In this document: piece by piece, positions 16,425 to 24,776 of the stretch | Layout: the number at the start of each line of letters is the position of its first letter | Position numbering within the stretch: position 1 is the first letter of the stretch | Assembly (NCBI GenBank): GCA_900539175.1 | Contig: UQAW01000025.1 | Location: forward strand, 1-43,486 | Direction of reading: 5' to 3' | From: an uncultured Lachnospiraceae bacterium | Lineage (GTDB): Bacteria; Bacillota; Clostridia; Lachnospirales; Lachnospiraceae | DNA: 43,486 bases | Translations under genes and position numbers: made by a program | The notes under the pieces: model-generated | Databases searched by the model: none | The model's input: the letters and a program-made list of their open reading frames with translations, nothing else | What the model was told of the DNA's origin: nothing

Positions 16425-17984
16425 ATGGATATCAAAAAAAGATTGAATAATGAAAAAGCGGTTTTCAGAAAAGAATACTTAGAGTTTATATGTTTGTCAG
16501 GCTTTATTTTTTTAATTACGTTTGTCTTCTTACTTAAGAGTCCTTTACATATATGGAATAGAGCCGATGCAGGAATTGATTCAAGTGTATTTCAGACAAT
16601 TGCGTTAATGATGGATAATGGTTATGTACCATATAGAGACACATTTGATCATAAAGGTCCACTTATATATATTATCAATTGGATAGGAAGGCGTATATCT
16701 ACATACGGTGGGGTATGGTTTCTCGAAGTGCCGACAATATTTTTTACATTTATTGCAATATATAAAATTGCAAGATTAAAGTGCGGGAAAATATGGTCAT
16801 GTGGAATACTTCTGGTAACAATTGCTTTGTTATCGGACTTCTTTGACGGGGGAAATCTTGTAGAAGAGTATGCAATGCCTCTTATTGGGATCTCGCTTTT
16901 TATCTTTCTGGATTACTTGCTTAATCAAAAGGTTAATACGCGTCGGCTCATTTTTTGTGGCTTTGCCATGGGAGGAACATGTCTGCTTCGTATCAATATG
17001 ATTTCAGTATGGCTTGTATTTTGTGTGGCTATTTTGGGAAAAAGTATTTTGGATAAAAATTATAAAGAACTTAGAAGATTTATCATTTTTTTCCTGATTG
17101 GTTTTTTGATAATAATTATTCCCGTGATGGTTTGGCATTTGAACAATCATGCTTTTCAAGATTTCTGGTACGATTATATTACTTTTAATCAGGCATATGT
17201 TTCGGCAGGCATGAGAGAAAGATGTATTTCTTCTTTTTTTGCATTTTTCAAAAGACCAATCATTCTTTTGGCTATCATAATTTCAGTGTTTATGTTTATG
17301 ATCAGAGATAGATTTTTATATGGAATTTATACATGCTACTTGTTTGCAACATTACTGTTAATCTCTATTTCCGGTATGGAATATCCCCATTATGGGATGG
17401 TGCTTGTTCCTGCAGTTGCCTTCCCGATTGCTTCTTTGCTCGAAATTTGTATTAAGAAGGTTTTGGGAAAAATTGCCTCTTTGCTTAAAATTTACATTAA
17501 GAAGCCTCTTGGAAAAATAGTTGTTTTTATTATTGCAACATGTTTTCTTATTACTATTTTACCGAAAGGGGTAACCATTTTTGAAGCTGGAATTATCCGA
17601 TATATGAACAGGGACGTTCAGCGTGAATCTGATACAGTTAAAACTATATGCTCATATATTGAAAAGTATACTTCTCCGGAAGAGAAAATTTCGGTGTTTG
17701 GAAATTGGAATATTATTTATGTACGAAGTGAAAGGATTCCGGCTACAAAATATTCGTATCAATCTCCTATAGGGATGATTGCACCATATATTCTGGAGGA
17801 GTATTGGAGAGAATTGGAAGAAGAGCCTCCTGAAATTATTGTTGTTTCGCCGGAAATGTGGAATGTGTGTGATTTCTTTTTGAACAATAATAAATATAAT
17901 CTGCTGTGGGCAGAAAATGAGGACAATCCGAGTACTGGTGCCGCAGTGTATATAAATAACTCAAATTCCTGCTGTATCAGATAA
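16425..17984 (+). CDS. Polytopic GT-C-like membrane glycosyltransferase (GT39/PMT-type)
   Basis: This 519-residue protein has about ten hydrophobic helices and a first outer loop containing GIDSSVFQ...GYVPYRDTFDHKGPL. That pattern is typical of lipid-phosphosugar-dependent glycosyltransferases of the ArnT/GT39 class, where the early acidic residue is catalytic. The C-terminal third is soluble. Base composition is clearly more AT-rich than the flanking genes, and codon use favours ATT, TTT and AAA, suggesting horizontal gain. A 45-bp diverged tandem duplication (17427-17516) repeats the helix-loop block ASLLEICIKKVLGKI / ASLLKIYIKKPLGKI. It has no partner glycan genes next to it. The acceptor is unknown. 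Confidence 0.75.
   Translation: MDIKKRLNNEKAVFRKEYLEFICLSGFIFLITFVFLLKSPLHIWNRADAGIDSSVFQTIALMMDNGYVPYRDTFDHKGPLIYIINWIGRRISTYGGVWFLEVPTIFFTFIAIYKIARLKCGKIWSCGILLVTIALLSDFFDGGNLVEEYAMPLIGISLFIFLDYLLNQKVNTRRLIFCGFAMGGTCLLRINMISVWLVFCVAILGKSILDKNYKELRRFIIFFLIGFLIIIIPVMVWHLNNHAFQDFWYDYITFNQAYVSAGMRERCISSFFAFFKRPIILLAIIISVFMFMIRDRFLYGIYTCYLFATLLLISISGMEYPHYGMVLVPAVAFPIASLLEICIKKVLGKIASLLKIYIKKPLGKIVVFIIATCFLITILPKGVTIFEAGIIRYMNRDVQRESDTVKTICSYIEKYTSPEEKISVFGNWNIIYVRSERIPATKYSYQSPIGMIAPYILEEYWRELEEEPPEIIVVSPEMWNVCDFFLNNNKYNLLWAENEDNPSTGAAVYINNSNSCCIR
17427..17516 (+). repeat. Diverged 45-bp tandem duplication inside the glycosyltransferase gene
   Basis: Units 17427-17471 and 17472-17516 are in frame, adding 15 residues, and differ at several positions, so the duplication is not recent. 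Confidence 0.85.
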
Positions 17985-18089
17985 AATGATGGTTCATGGA
18001 CGGCGGTCGGCATAAAGACTGCATGAACTTTACACATGTGTCTGAAAACGGAGAACACATTTTTCGAGAAGATGCCCACAAAATTTATA

Positions 18090-18118
18090 TTGTGGAAAAA
18101 GTATCGTCCCGATATAAT
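18090..18118 (+). promoter_or_regulatory. Promoter of the GH120 gene
   Basis: TTGTGG (18090-18095) and TATAAT (18113-18118) are separated by 17 bases, about 90 bases before the chosen GH120 start. The region 17985-18089 holds only a weak inverted repeat, GTTCATG...CATGAAC (about 17991-18027), that may end the glycosyltransferase transcript. Confidence 0.65.
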
Positions 18119-18210
18119 GAAAGTGGAAAACGTTATTGATCTGCCGACAAAAGGTAGTTAAGAACTTGAGAACAGTAACGAAATATCGGATGTATTGTGG
18201 AGGTAATGGA

Positions 18211-20154
18211 ATGAATAGAGAATATCATGTGGCAGTCTATGGGTGTGACTGCGGACAGGGAAGTAAGGAACAGCCGTTTCGGACGATTTCGCAGGCAGCA
18301 AAGCTTGCGATGCCTGGAGATACGATCATTGTCCATGAAGGAGAATATCGGGAGTGGGTAAAGCCTGCCCACGGAGGGACGAGCGATACCAACCGTATTA
18401 CCTATCAGGCAGCAGAAGGTGAAAAAGTTGTGATCAAAGGTTCGGAGAGGATTCAAAACTGGGAATTGGTGGAAGGGGATATGTGGAAAGCAGTCATCCC
18501 CAATACCTTGTTTGGACATTATAATCCATATCGGGAGACGTTGGGGGGAGACTGGCTGATCTATCCGGATTCCGATGTACTGCATACAGGTGATGTCTAC
18601 CTCAACGGAGTTTCTTTTTTTGAAGCATTGTCACTGGATGAAGTGAAGAATCCTGTGATGCGCACGGAAGGCTATAACCCGCCATGGACAAAGCACGCAG
18701 AAAAGATTCCCCATCCGGAACGTACCTTATATCAGTGGTATGCCCAAGTGGATGATAACAATACGACTATTTATGCAAATTTCCAGGGGGCTGATCCAAA
18801 CGCGGAACTGGTGGAAATCAATGTGCGCCGAAGCTGTTTTTATCCTGCAAAAACCGGAAGAAATTATATTACGGTCCGGGGATTTGAGATGGCACAGGCA
18901 GCCTGTCCATGGACGCCCCCTACCGCAGATCAGCCGGGACTTTTGGGTGTAAATTGGAGCAAGGGCTGGATCATCGAGAATAATACGATTCATGATGCAA
19001 AATGCAGTGGAATCAGTATTGGAAAAGAAGCATCCACCGGACATAATCTCTGTACCAGAACCCATCGTAAACCAGGTTATCAGTACCAGATGGAAGCGGT
19101 ATTCCGTGCCCGCAAGATCGGATGGAGCAAGGAAACCATCGGTTCCCATATCATCCGCAATAATGTGATCTATGACTGCGGACAGAACGGTATCGTGGGA
19201 CATATGGGATGTGTATTCAGTCAGATTTACAAGAACCATATTTACAATATAGCCGTAAAACATGAATATTTTGGTTATGAGATAGCCGGAATCAAGCTCC
19301 ATGCGGCAATTGACGTGCAGATTATGCAGAACAATATTCACGACTGCACGCTGGGAACCTGGCTGGACTGGCAGGCACAGGGAACCCGTGTCAGCAAAAA
19401 TCTGTACTACAACAATGACCGCGACCTGATGGTGGAAGTAACCCATGGTCCTTATCTGGTGGATAATAATATCTTTGCATCCGATTACAATTTTGATAAC
19501 ATTGCCCAGGGCGGAGCTTATGTTGCAAACCTGTGCTGCGGAACCATGCGCCGTGAGGAAGTCCTTGACCGTGCCACTCCGTATCATTTTCCTCACTCTA
19601 CAGAAGTTGCAGGAACTGCCGTTGTATTCAGCGCCGATGACCGCCTGTACCAGAATATCTTCCTTGGAGAAACCGAGACTTATACCGATCAATCCCAAAA
19701 CGGAACCGCCGGCTACGATGGCTGTCCAACATCCATGGACGAATATGTGGAAGAAGTCACTTCTCACGGAAACGGAGATCATGAGATGTTTGCCCTTGTA
19801 AAACAACCCGTCTATATCAACGGAAACTGTTACTTAAAAGGCGCTCCTGCATTTGCAAGGGAACAGGAAAACTATAAAAGTCCGGCTGACCCACAGGTGA
19901 AAATCATAACAGAAGGAGAAGAGACCTATCTGGAATTGGATGCCGATCCCGGTCTTTTCGATCTGAATACAGAAATTATCACAACTGAAAAACTGGGTAT
20001 GGTCCGCATCGTGGAAGCCGCCTACGAAGATCCCACCGGCGCACCCATCACTCTGGATACCGATTACAATAATAATCCGAGAAAAACCAGACCCACAGTT
20101 GGTCCTCTGGAAAATCTGAAAGAAGGATATAACCGCATCAAAATCTGGGGTTGA
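18211..20154 (+). CDS. GH120 beta-xylosidase
   Basis: This 647-residue right-handed beta-helix glycosidase releases xylose from xylo-oligosaccharides. It matches my recollection of Thermoanaerobacterium XylC along its whole length, for example MAGDTIIVHEGEYREWVKP-like, IYANFQGADPN, PTADQPGLLG-NWSKGW and EIAGIKLHAAIDVQI. The presumed nucleophile D386 (TWLDWQAQGT) and acid/base E409 (VEVTHGPYLVD) have the same 23-residue spacing as D382/E405 of XylC. ATG 18211 is chosen over an upstream in-frame start at 18136 because GGAGG lies 7 bases before it and the protein then begins like the family. There is no signal peptide, so it acts in the cytoplasm. It lies upstream of the GH43 and importer genes of the same pathway. 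Confidence 0.95.
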   Translation: MNREYHVAVYGCDCGQGSKEQPFRTISQAAKLAMPGDTIIVHEGEYREWVKPAHGGTSDTNRITYQAAEGEKVVIKGSERIQNWELVEGDMWKAVIPNTLFGHYNPYRETLGGDWLIYPDSDVLHTGDVYLNGVSFFEALSLDEVKNPVMRTEGYNPPWTKHAEKIPHPERTLYQWYAQVDDNNTTIYANFQGADPNAELVEINVRRSCFYPAKTGRNYITVRGFEMAQAACPWTPPTADQPGLLGVNWSKGWIIENNTIHDAKCSGISIGKEASTGHNLCTRTHRKPGYQYQMEAVFRARKIGWSKETIGSHIIRNNVIYDCGQNGIVGHMGCVFSQIYKNHIYNIAVKHEYFGYEIAGIKLHAAIDVQIMQNNIHDCTLGTWLDWQAQGTRVSKNLYYNNDRDLMVEVTHGPYLVDNNIFASDYNFDNIAQGGAYVANLCCGTMRREEVLDRATPYHFPHSTEVAGTAVVFSADDRLYQNIFLGETETYTDQSQNGTAGYDGCPTSMDEYVEEVTSHGNGDHEMFALVKQPVYINGNCYLKGAPAFAREQENYKSPADPQVKIITEGEETYLELDADPGLFDLNTEIITTEKLGMVRIVEAAYEDPTGAPITLDTDYNNNPRKTRPTVGPLENLKEGYNRIKIWG

Positions 20155-20161
20155 AAAAAAC

Positions 20162-20193
20162 AAAAGGGTACCTGCAAAAAACAAGTACCCTTT
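20162..20193 (+). terminator. Hairpin directly after the GH120 gene
   Basis: AAAGGGTAC pairs with GTACCCTTT around a short A-rich loop. The T-run is short, so it may be only a 3' stabilising hairpin ahead of the stronger terminator at 20272. Confidence 0.6.
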
Positions 20194-20271
20194 GTATAGT
20201 CTGCTTAGAAGTAATCAAGAGACATAAACAGTCTGATGATTGCTATCGGATGTGAGTAATTTTTAGTTACA

Positions 20272-20311
20272 CAGCTATCCTCCAGGTGCATAGAGGATAG
20301 CTGCTTTTTTT
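20272..20311 (+). terminator. Strong intrinsic terminator
   Basis: CAGCTATCCTC (20272-20282) pairs perfectly with GAGGATAGCTG (20293-20303) and is followed by C and T7 (20305-20311). It may end the GH120 message or a short RNA from the 20194-20271 stretch, where I see no other feature. Confidence 0.85.
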
Positions 20312-20406
20312 ATAATAAACTTCAATAGAACCATGTAAATACAATGAAAAAAAGAATGAATAGAATCGTTTAGATTTATAATAGCGTAAAAAGAAGAATT
20401 GCCAGA

Positions 20407-20654
20407 CGGAAAACAGCAGTGCCGGGTCCGCGGAGCGTACGGCTACGGGCAGGGTGCATTTGCAGGAGTTCTAAGTATCTTAACGCCTGGAGATTTTGCG
20501 TTGCGTCACAAGATAACACTGTCTGAGCGTAGCGAGTTTGTTATCTTGTGACGCGTATTTAGCAAAATTTTCAGACGTTTAGATACTCTTGAACTCCGAA
20601 ACCGCACCCTGCCCGTAGCCGTACGCTCCGCGGACCCGGCACTGTTGTTTTCCG
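20407..20654. repeat. 248-bp near-perfect fold-back (nested palindrome)
   Basis: The outer arms 20407-20457 and 20604-20654 are inverted repeats matching at 50 of 51 positions, and are very GC-rich (core GGGTCCGCGGAGC). The middle arms, 20463-20499 and 20562-20598, are imperfectly paired. The inner arms, 20503-20517 and 20540-20554, are a perfect 15-bp pair (GCGTCACAAGATAAC). The loop is about 22 bases. No open frame or transposase is present. It sits between convergent genes (GH120 and the minus-strand FMN-binding-like gene). Transcribed from either side it would fold into one long hairpin. Confidence 0.95.
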
Positions 20655-20670
20655 CTCTCCCGAGGGGTCA

Positions 20671-21123
20671 CTAAGAAACCTTCGCCTTATCCAAAGCCGT
20701 CTTCACCGCCTCCAACAGCAGCATCGAAGTATATTTATTATCATCGGAATACGTAATATTCTCCGTGGACTGTGTCGTATAGATCTGGCTTGCAATATCC
20801 TCCAGTGTGGGTTCCATCAGAGGATACATGGCTGTGGTAACTTCACTCAAATTGATCAATTCAATGGAATTGATATGATCTTTATCTACTGTCACCTGTA
20901 CGTCAAATGAGTTGCCATTCAATTCGATGGAAGCCGTATAGACGCCTGGAGTATAAAGAGTTTCAGTGACGGAAGCCGGAGAGGCTGCACTTGTTTCTTT
21001 GGAATCTTTACTGCCAAACATGACAAAAAGCAGAATCATGGTCACGAGGGCAAGCAGAAGAAAGATTGCGGTATAAATCACTTCTTTCATATGTAATACG
21101 ACGATTTTGGTTTTTGAACTCAT
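20671..21123 (-). CDS. Membrane-anchored FMN-binding-domain-like protein
   Basis: This 150-residue protein has one N-terminal membrane helix (about residues 14-34), a Ser/Ala/Thr-rich linker and a C-terminal domain of about 90 residues (YTPGVYTASIEL...VQVTVDKDHINSIELI...YTSMLLLEAVKTALDKA). This has the strand-helix layout of the FMN_bind family. The flavinylation SGAT signature is replaced by SDDNKYTS, so covalent FMN attachment is doubtful. The start is chosen at 21123; AAAGGAG lies about 10 bases upstream, and the longer frame to 21174 lacks a ribosome site. It is transcribed toward the 248-bp fold-back. The family call is by pattern only. Confidence 0.6.
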   Translation of the reverse strand: MSSKTKIVVLHMKEVIYTAIFLLLALVTMILLFVMFGSKDSKETSAASPASVTETLYTPGVYTASIELNGNSFDVQVTVDKDHINSIELINLSEVTTAMYPLMEPTLEDIASQIYTTQSTENITYSDDNKYTSMLLLEAVKTALDKAKVS

Positions 21124-21313
21124 AGACAGTACACTCCTTTTGCATTCTCTATAAAAGATATGATGGGAAAACAAAAAATATACCAGTGATTCCCCAGCAT
21201 TTCAACTTTGGAATCTATCATTTATTCTTCCGGAAAAAAGAAAAAGTTAAGATTTTTATAGAAACCTGACATGATATTTGATATCTTAAGGAACAATATT
21301 TTCTTATAATTAT

Positions 21314-21378
21314 GATACCATGAAATGCGGAGCAATCCGTGTATCATAGGGGTCAAAATACCTTTTGACCTCAACATC
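21314..21378 (+). mobile_element. MITE-like repeat A, short internally deleted copy
   Basis: It carries the first seven bases of the element (GATACCA) joined directly to the right module, which matches 653-711 at 57 of 59 positions. The right-end hairpin GGTCAAAA-TACC-TTTTGACC is perfect here. It lies 57 bases before the GH43 start, probably within the 5' untranslated leader, because TATAAT at 21305-21310 just precedes it. Confidence 0.8.
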
Positions 21379-21435
21379 ATAATCATTGTAAGAGATGCTG
21401 AAATTTGGAACAGCGTAAAGAGAGGAGAAGAGAAA

Positions 21436-23091
21436 ATGAAGATTCAAAATCCTATTTTGAAAGGTTTTAATCCGGATCCAAGTATCGTAAGAGTCGAAGA
21501 TACGTATTACATAGCTACTTCCACCTTTGAATGGTGGCCGGGGGTTCAGATTCATGAGTCCAAGGATCTGGTCCATTGGAGGTTAATTACCCATCCGTTA
21601 AATGAAACCAGACTTCTGGATATGACTGGTAATCCGGATTCAGGCGGAATCTGGGCGCCGGATTTAACGTACTGGAATGGAAAATTTTATTTGATTTATA
21701 CGGATGTAAAAGTAACTGACGGATCATTTAAGGATTGTATCAACTATTTGATTACTGCGGAAGATATCCGGGGCCCGTGGTCCGATCCGATTGTACTGAA
21801 TACTGCGGGATTTGATGCTTCCCTCTTTCATGACGAGGATGGAAGAAAGTATCTGATTAACCAATACTGGGATCCGCGGAGCTATCATCATCCATTCTAC
21901 GGAATCATGTGTACGGAATTTTCGGAAGAAGAAGGAAAACTGATCGGAGAACCCTGGGTGATCTACAAGGGAACAGAGGATAAGTTTACAGAAGGTCCTC
22001 ATCTGTATCAATGGAATGGCTATTATTATCTGTTTGTTGCCCAGGGTGGAACGGTATATGCACATCAGGAGCGTGTGGCAAGGGCAAAAAAGCTGCGGGG
22101 TGAATTTGAGACCCAGCCGGGTACCCCATTCCTGACAACACTGGATGCACCGTATCATCCAATACAGAAAGCAGGTCATGGTTCCTTGATGTCAACAAAG
22201 ACAGGAGAGTGGTATTTTGCCCATCTGACCGGACGTCCGCTGCATCACAGCACGGAATCTATTGTAGACCCCAGAGGCTGGTGTCCCCTTGGAAGAGAAA
22301 CCGCGATCCAGAAAGTAGAGTGGGATGAGGAAGGCTGGCCTCACATCGTAGGCGGTCACAACGGACTTGCCCAGGTTGATGCGCCGAAAGATGCTTCAGA
22401 ACACATCTGGGAACCCACGTGTCCGGAGAAAGATGACTTTGACAGCGCAGAGTTGAATATCAATTTCCAGAGTCTCAGAATTCCCCTTGGAGAAGATGTG
22501 GTATCTTTGAAAGACCGACCGGGTCATCTGAGATTATATGGACATCAGTCACTGGCATCTACGTTTAAACAGGCGCATATTGCCAGAAGATGGCAGTCCT
22601 TTAACTTTGATGCGGAAGTTAAGGTGGATTATGTTCCTAAGACGATTCAGCAGTTTGCAGGTCTGACCTGTTACTATAATACACAGAACTGGTCCTGTAT
22701 TCAGATTACCTGGAATGAAAAGTATGGACGTGTGATCGATGTTGTCAGCACGGATCTGGGCAAAACCTTCAGCGTGTATGGAGAAAATCCGGTTCCGGTT
22801 CCAGAGGATGCAGCATACGTTTATCTGAAAGTGGAAGTGCGGGGAATCTCTTATCGGTATGTATATTCCTTTGACGGGGAAAACTGGCTTGAGGCACCGT
22901 ATGTCTTTGACTCTGCGAAATTATCAGATGAATATATCAAGGCGGTGTATGATGCGGCGTTTACAGGGGCATTTGTCGGTATGATGAGTGTTGATGGACT
23001 GGGTACCAGAATCCCGGCGGATTTTGATTACTTTATCTATAAAGAGTATGAGCTGGAGAAGACAGATGGGAGATATACAGGAGTAAAATAA
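21436..23091 (+). CDS. GH43 beta-xylosidase (GH43_11-type)
   Basis: This 551-residue enzyme removes xylose from xylo-oligosaccharides by inversion. Residues 1-320 form a five-bladed propeller with base D14 (NPDPSI), pKa-modulating D127 (FDASLF) and acid E186 (TEGPH), the same spacing as in characterised xylosidases. Residues about 340-551 form the C-terminal beta-sandwich typical of subfamily 11. The start at 21436 has GAGGAG 9 bases upstream; the frame extends upstream to 21325 only through repeat A and lacks a ribosome site. There is no signal peptide, so it is cytoplasmic. With the GH120 enzyme it gives two unrelated xylosidases in one locus. Confidence 0.95.
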   Translation: MKIQNPILKGFNPDPSIVRVEDTYYIATSTFEWWPGVQIHESKDLVHWRLITHPLNETRLLDMTGNPDSGGIWAPDLTYWNGKFYLIYTDVKVTDGSFKDCINYLITAEDIRGPWSDPIVLNTAGFDASLFHDEDGRKYLINQYWDPRSYHHPFYGIMCTEFSEEEGKLIGEPWVIYKGTEDKFTEGPHLYQWNGYYYLFVAQGGTVYAHQERVARAKKLRGEFETQPGTPFLTTLDAPYHPIQKAGHGSLMSTKTGEWYFAHLTGRPLHHSTESIVDPRGWCPLGRETAIQKVEWDEEGWPHIVGGHNGLAQVDAPKDASEHIWEPTCPEKDDFDSAELNINFQSLRIPLGEDVVSLKDRPGHLRLYGHQSLASTFKQAHIARRWQSFNFDAEVKVDYVPKTIQQFAGLTCYYNTQNWSCIQITWNEKYGRVIDVVSTDLGKTFSVYGENPVPVPEDAAYVYLKVEVRGISYRYVYSFDGENWLEAPYVFDSAKLSDEYIKAVYDAAFTGAFVGMMSVDGLGTRIPADFDYFIYKEYELEKTDGRYTGVK

Positions 23092-23133
23092 GGATAGAAT
23101 CATCTTTGCTATCGGGTAAGAAAATTATAGATT

Positions 23134-23162
23134 TTGGTAACTTTATTAAATTCCGATATTAA
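23134..23162 (+). promoter_or_regulatory. Possible promoter of the xylo-oligosaccharide importer
   Basis: TTGGTA (23134-23139) and TATTAA (23157-23162) are separated by 17 bases. TATGAT at 23173 is an alternative -10. Confidence 0.35.
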
Positions 23163-23228
23163 AAACATCGTGGTATGATAAATCTATCAAAACGAAAGAA
23201 GCAAAACATAAAACGGGAGGAAATGATA

Positions 23229-24596
23229 ATGAAAAGAAGAGCAGCGAAATTGATGGCATTGTCATTGGCAGCAACCATGAGTTTATCTATGGCAGCATGT
23301 GGAGATGGTTCTGAAGCATCATCCAAGAGTACATCTGATAACTCCACAGCAAGCACAAGCAACAAGGGAAATGAAAGCAGTGATGACGATAAAGTCATTA
23401 CATACTGGAATATCGGAACCGAGGGAGCTGACAAGGAAGCTTTACAGTATGCGGTAGATGAGTTCAATAAGAATACAGAGTCAGGATATACGGTAGAGTA
23501 TGTTCCTACCCAGAATGATAATTACAAAGAGAAACTTGTAATTGCCATGAGTTCCGGAGAATGCCCGGATATGTACACCAGCTGGTCCGGCGGTCCGATG
23601 AATGAGTATATCGATTCCGGTTTTGCACAGCCTCTGGATGATCTGTATGAAGAGTATGGTCTGAAGGATATCTATATGGATGCAGCGCTTGCACAGGCAA
23701 CATATAATGGAAAACTGTATGCCGTACCTACCTATAACGTATCTCTGGCAGGTATCTTCTATAACAAAGAGATGTTTGAGAAGTACAATATGGAAGTTCC
23801 GACAACTGTTTCCGAACTGGAAGCAATCTGTGATAAGTTTGTTGAAGAAGGCATTACACCATTCGCACTGGCAAATGCACCAAAGTGGACAGGTTCCATG
23901 TACTTCCAGTGTCTGGCAGCAAGAAAGGGCGGTCTGAAACCGTTCCAGGATGCAGTTGCAGGAACAGGTACATTTGAAGATGAGTGCTTCCAGTACGCAG
24001 GCGAGAAGATTCAGGAGTGGGTAAACAAGAACTACTTCCCGGAAGGTGTTAACTCCTTGAGTGAGGATGACGGGCAGGCAAAACAGTTGATGTATCAGGA
24101 AACAGCAGCTATGTTGCTTTGCGGCTCCTGGTATACAGGAACCTTCTCATCCGACAGCCCGGAATTCTATGAGAAGATTGGCTGGTTCTCCTTCCCTGCA
24201 GTTGACGGATCTGATGCAGACGCATCCATCCAGATTGGTACCATCGGTGACCAGTTCGTATCCTTTAACTGTACAGGCGAAAAACTGAAAGCTGCATTCG
24301 AATGTGCAAGCTACTATTCATCCGAAGGCGCTCTGGATCTGATGGTTGAAGTTGGCAAGATTCCGCCGACAAAGAATGCAGGTGATCTGGTAACAGACGG
24401 TGTTACAAAACAGATTCTGGATGCTGCAACAGGCGCATCTTCCGTACAGCTCTGGTATGACCAGTATCTGCCGCCGGCAGTAGCACAGGCTCATCTGGAT
24501 AGCTGCCAGGAACTGTTTGGTCTGACCACAACACCGGAAGAGGCAGGAAAGACCTTCCAGACGGCAATGCAGGACTATCTTGCAGAGCAGGAATAA
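23229..24596 (+). CDS. Sugar-binding lipoprotein of a CUT1 ABC importer
   Basis: This 455-residue family-1 extracellular solute-binding lipoprotein has a signal peptide, lipobox SMAAC (C24), a Ser/Thr/Asn-rich tether (about 25-55) and a two-lobed fold starting at VITYWNIGTEG. GGGAGG lies 8 bases before ATG 23229; ATG 23223 is too close to it. It is followed by an attenuating hairpin and two permease genes, the normal layout in which the binding protein is made in excess. The context of two beta-xylosidases makes xylo-oligosaccharides the likely ligand; this is inferred, not read from the sequence. Confidence 0.93.
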   Translation: MKRRAAKLMALSLAATMSLSMAACGDGSEASSKSTSDNSTASTSNKGNESSDDDKVITYWNIGTEGADKEALQYAVDEFNKNTESGYTVEYVPTQNDNYKEKLVIAMSSGECPDMYTSWSGGPMNEYIDSGFAQPLDDLYEEYGLKDIYMDAALAQATYNGKLYAVPTYNVSLAGIFYNKEMFEKYNMEVPTTVSELEAICDKFVEEGITPFALANAPKWTGSMYFQCLAARKGGLKPFQDAVAGTGTFEDECFQYAGEKIQEWVNKNYFPEGVNSLSEDDGQAKQLMYQETAAMLLCGSWYTGTFSSDSPEFYEKIGWFSFPAVDGSDADASIQIGTIGDQFVSFNCTGEKLKAAFECASYYSSEGALDLMVEVGKIPPTKNAGDLVTDGVTKQILDAATGASSVQLWYDQYLPPAVAQAHLDSCQELFGLTTTPEEAGKTFQTAMQDYLAEQE

Positions 24597-24614
24597 TTTA
24601 AAAAGTCATACAAA

Positions 24615-24649
24615 GGGGCTGCTGCTGGTGACGCAGCGGCTCCCTTTTT
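24615..24649 (+). terminator. Attenuating terminator between binding protein and permeases
   Basis: GGGGCTGCTGC (24615-24625) pairs with GCAGCGGCTCC (24633-24643) with G-U tolerance, and a T5 run follows. Partial read-through would lower permease expression relative to the binding protein. Confidence 0.75.
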
Positions 24650-24672
24650 ACCCTGATTCATAAAATATCAAC

Positions 24673-24743
24673 AGGCGATTGCGAAACTCTTCCGGAGTGA
24701 GAGCAAATTCTAAACCGACTCCGGAAGAGTTTCGCAATCGCCT
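24673..24743. repeat. Repeat C: perfect 26-bp inverted repeat
   Basis: Arms 24673-24698 and 24718-24743 are exact reverse complements across a 19-base spacer. The core is CTCTTCCGGAGT / ACTCCGGAAGAG. A diverged single arm lies at 10528-10562. It lies between the attenuator and the permease ribosome site (AAAGGAGG near 24761). Confidence 0.95.
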
Positions 24744-24776
24744 ATAAAAAATCAATGCAGAAAGGAGGAGTACCAG

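Noticed and set aside
18727..19806. 359-codon minus-strand open frame inside the GH120 gene
   Set aside because: Antisense to a full-length GH120 enzyme with both catalytic residues; no family features of its own.
20194..20311. Region before the strong terminator considered as a riboswitch or small RNA
   Set aside because: No known riboswitch core was recognised and no downstream gene on the plus strand would be controlled by it.
24673..24743. Perfect inverted repeat considered as insertion sequence ends
   Set aside because: The spacer is only 19 bases and no transposase is present, so it is treated as a structured repeat.
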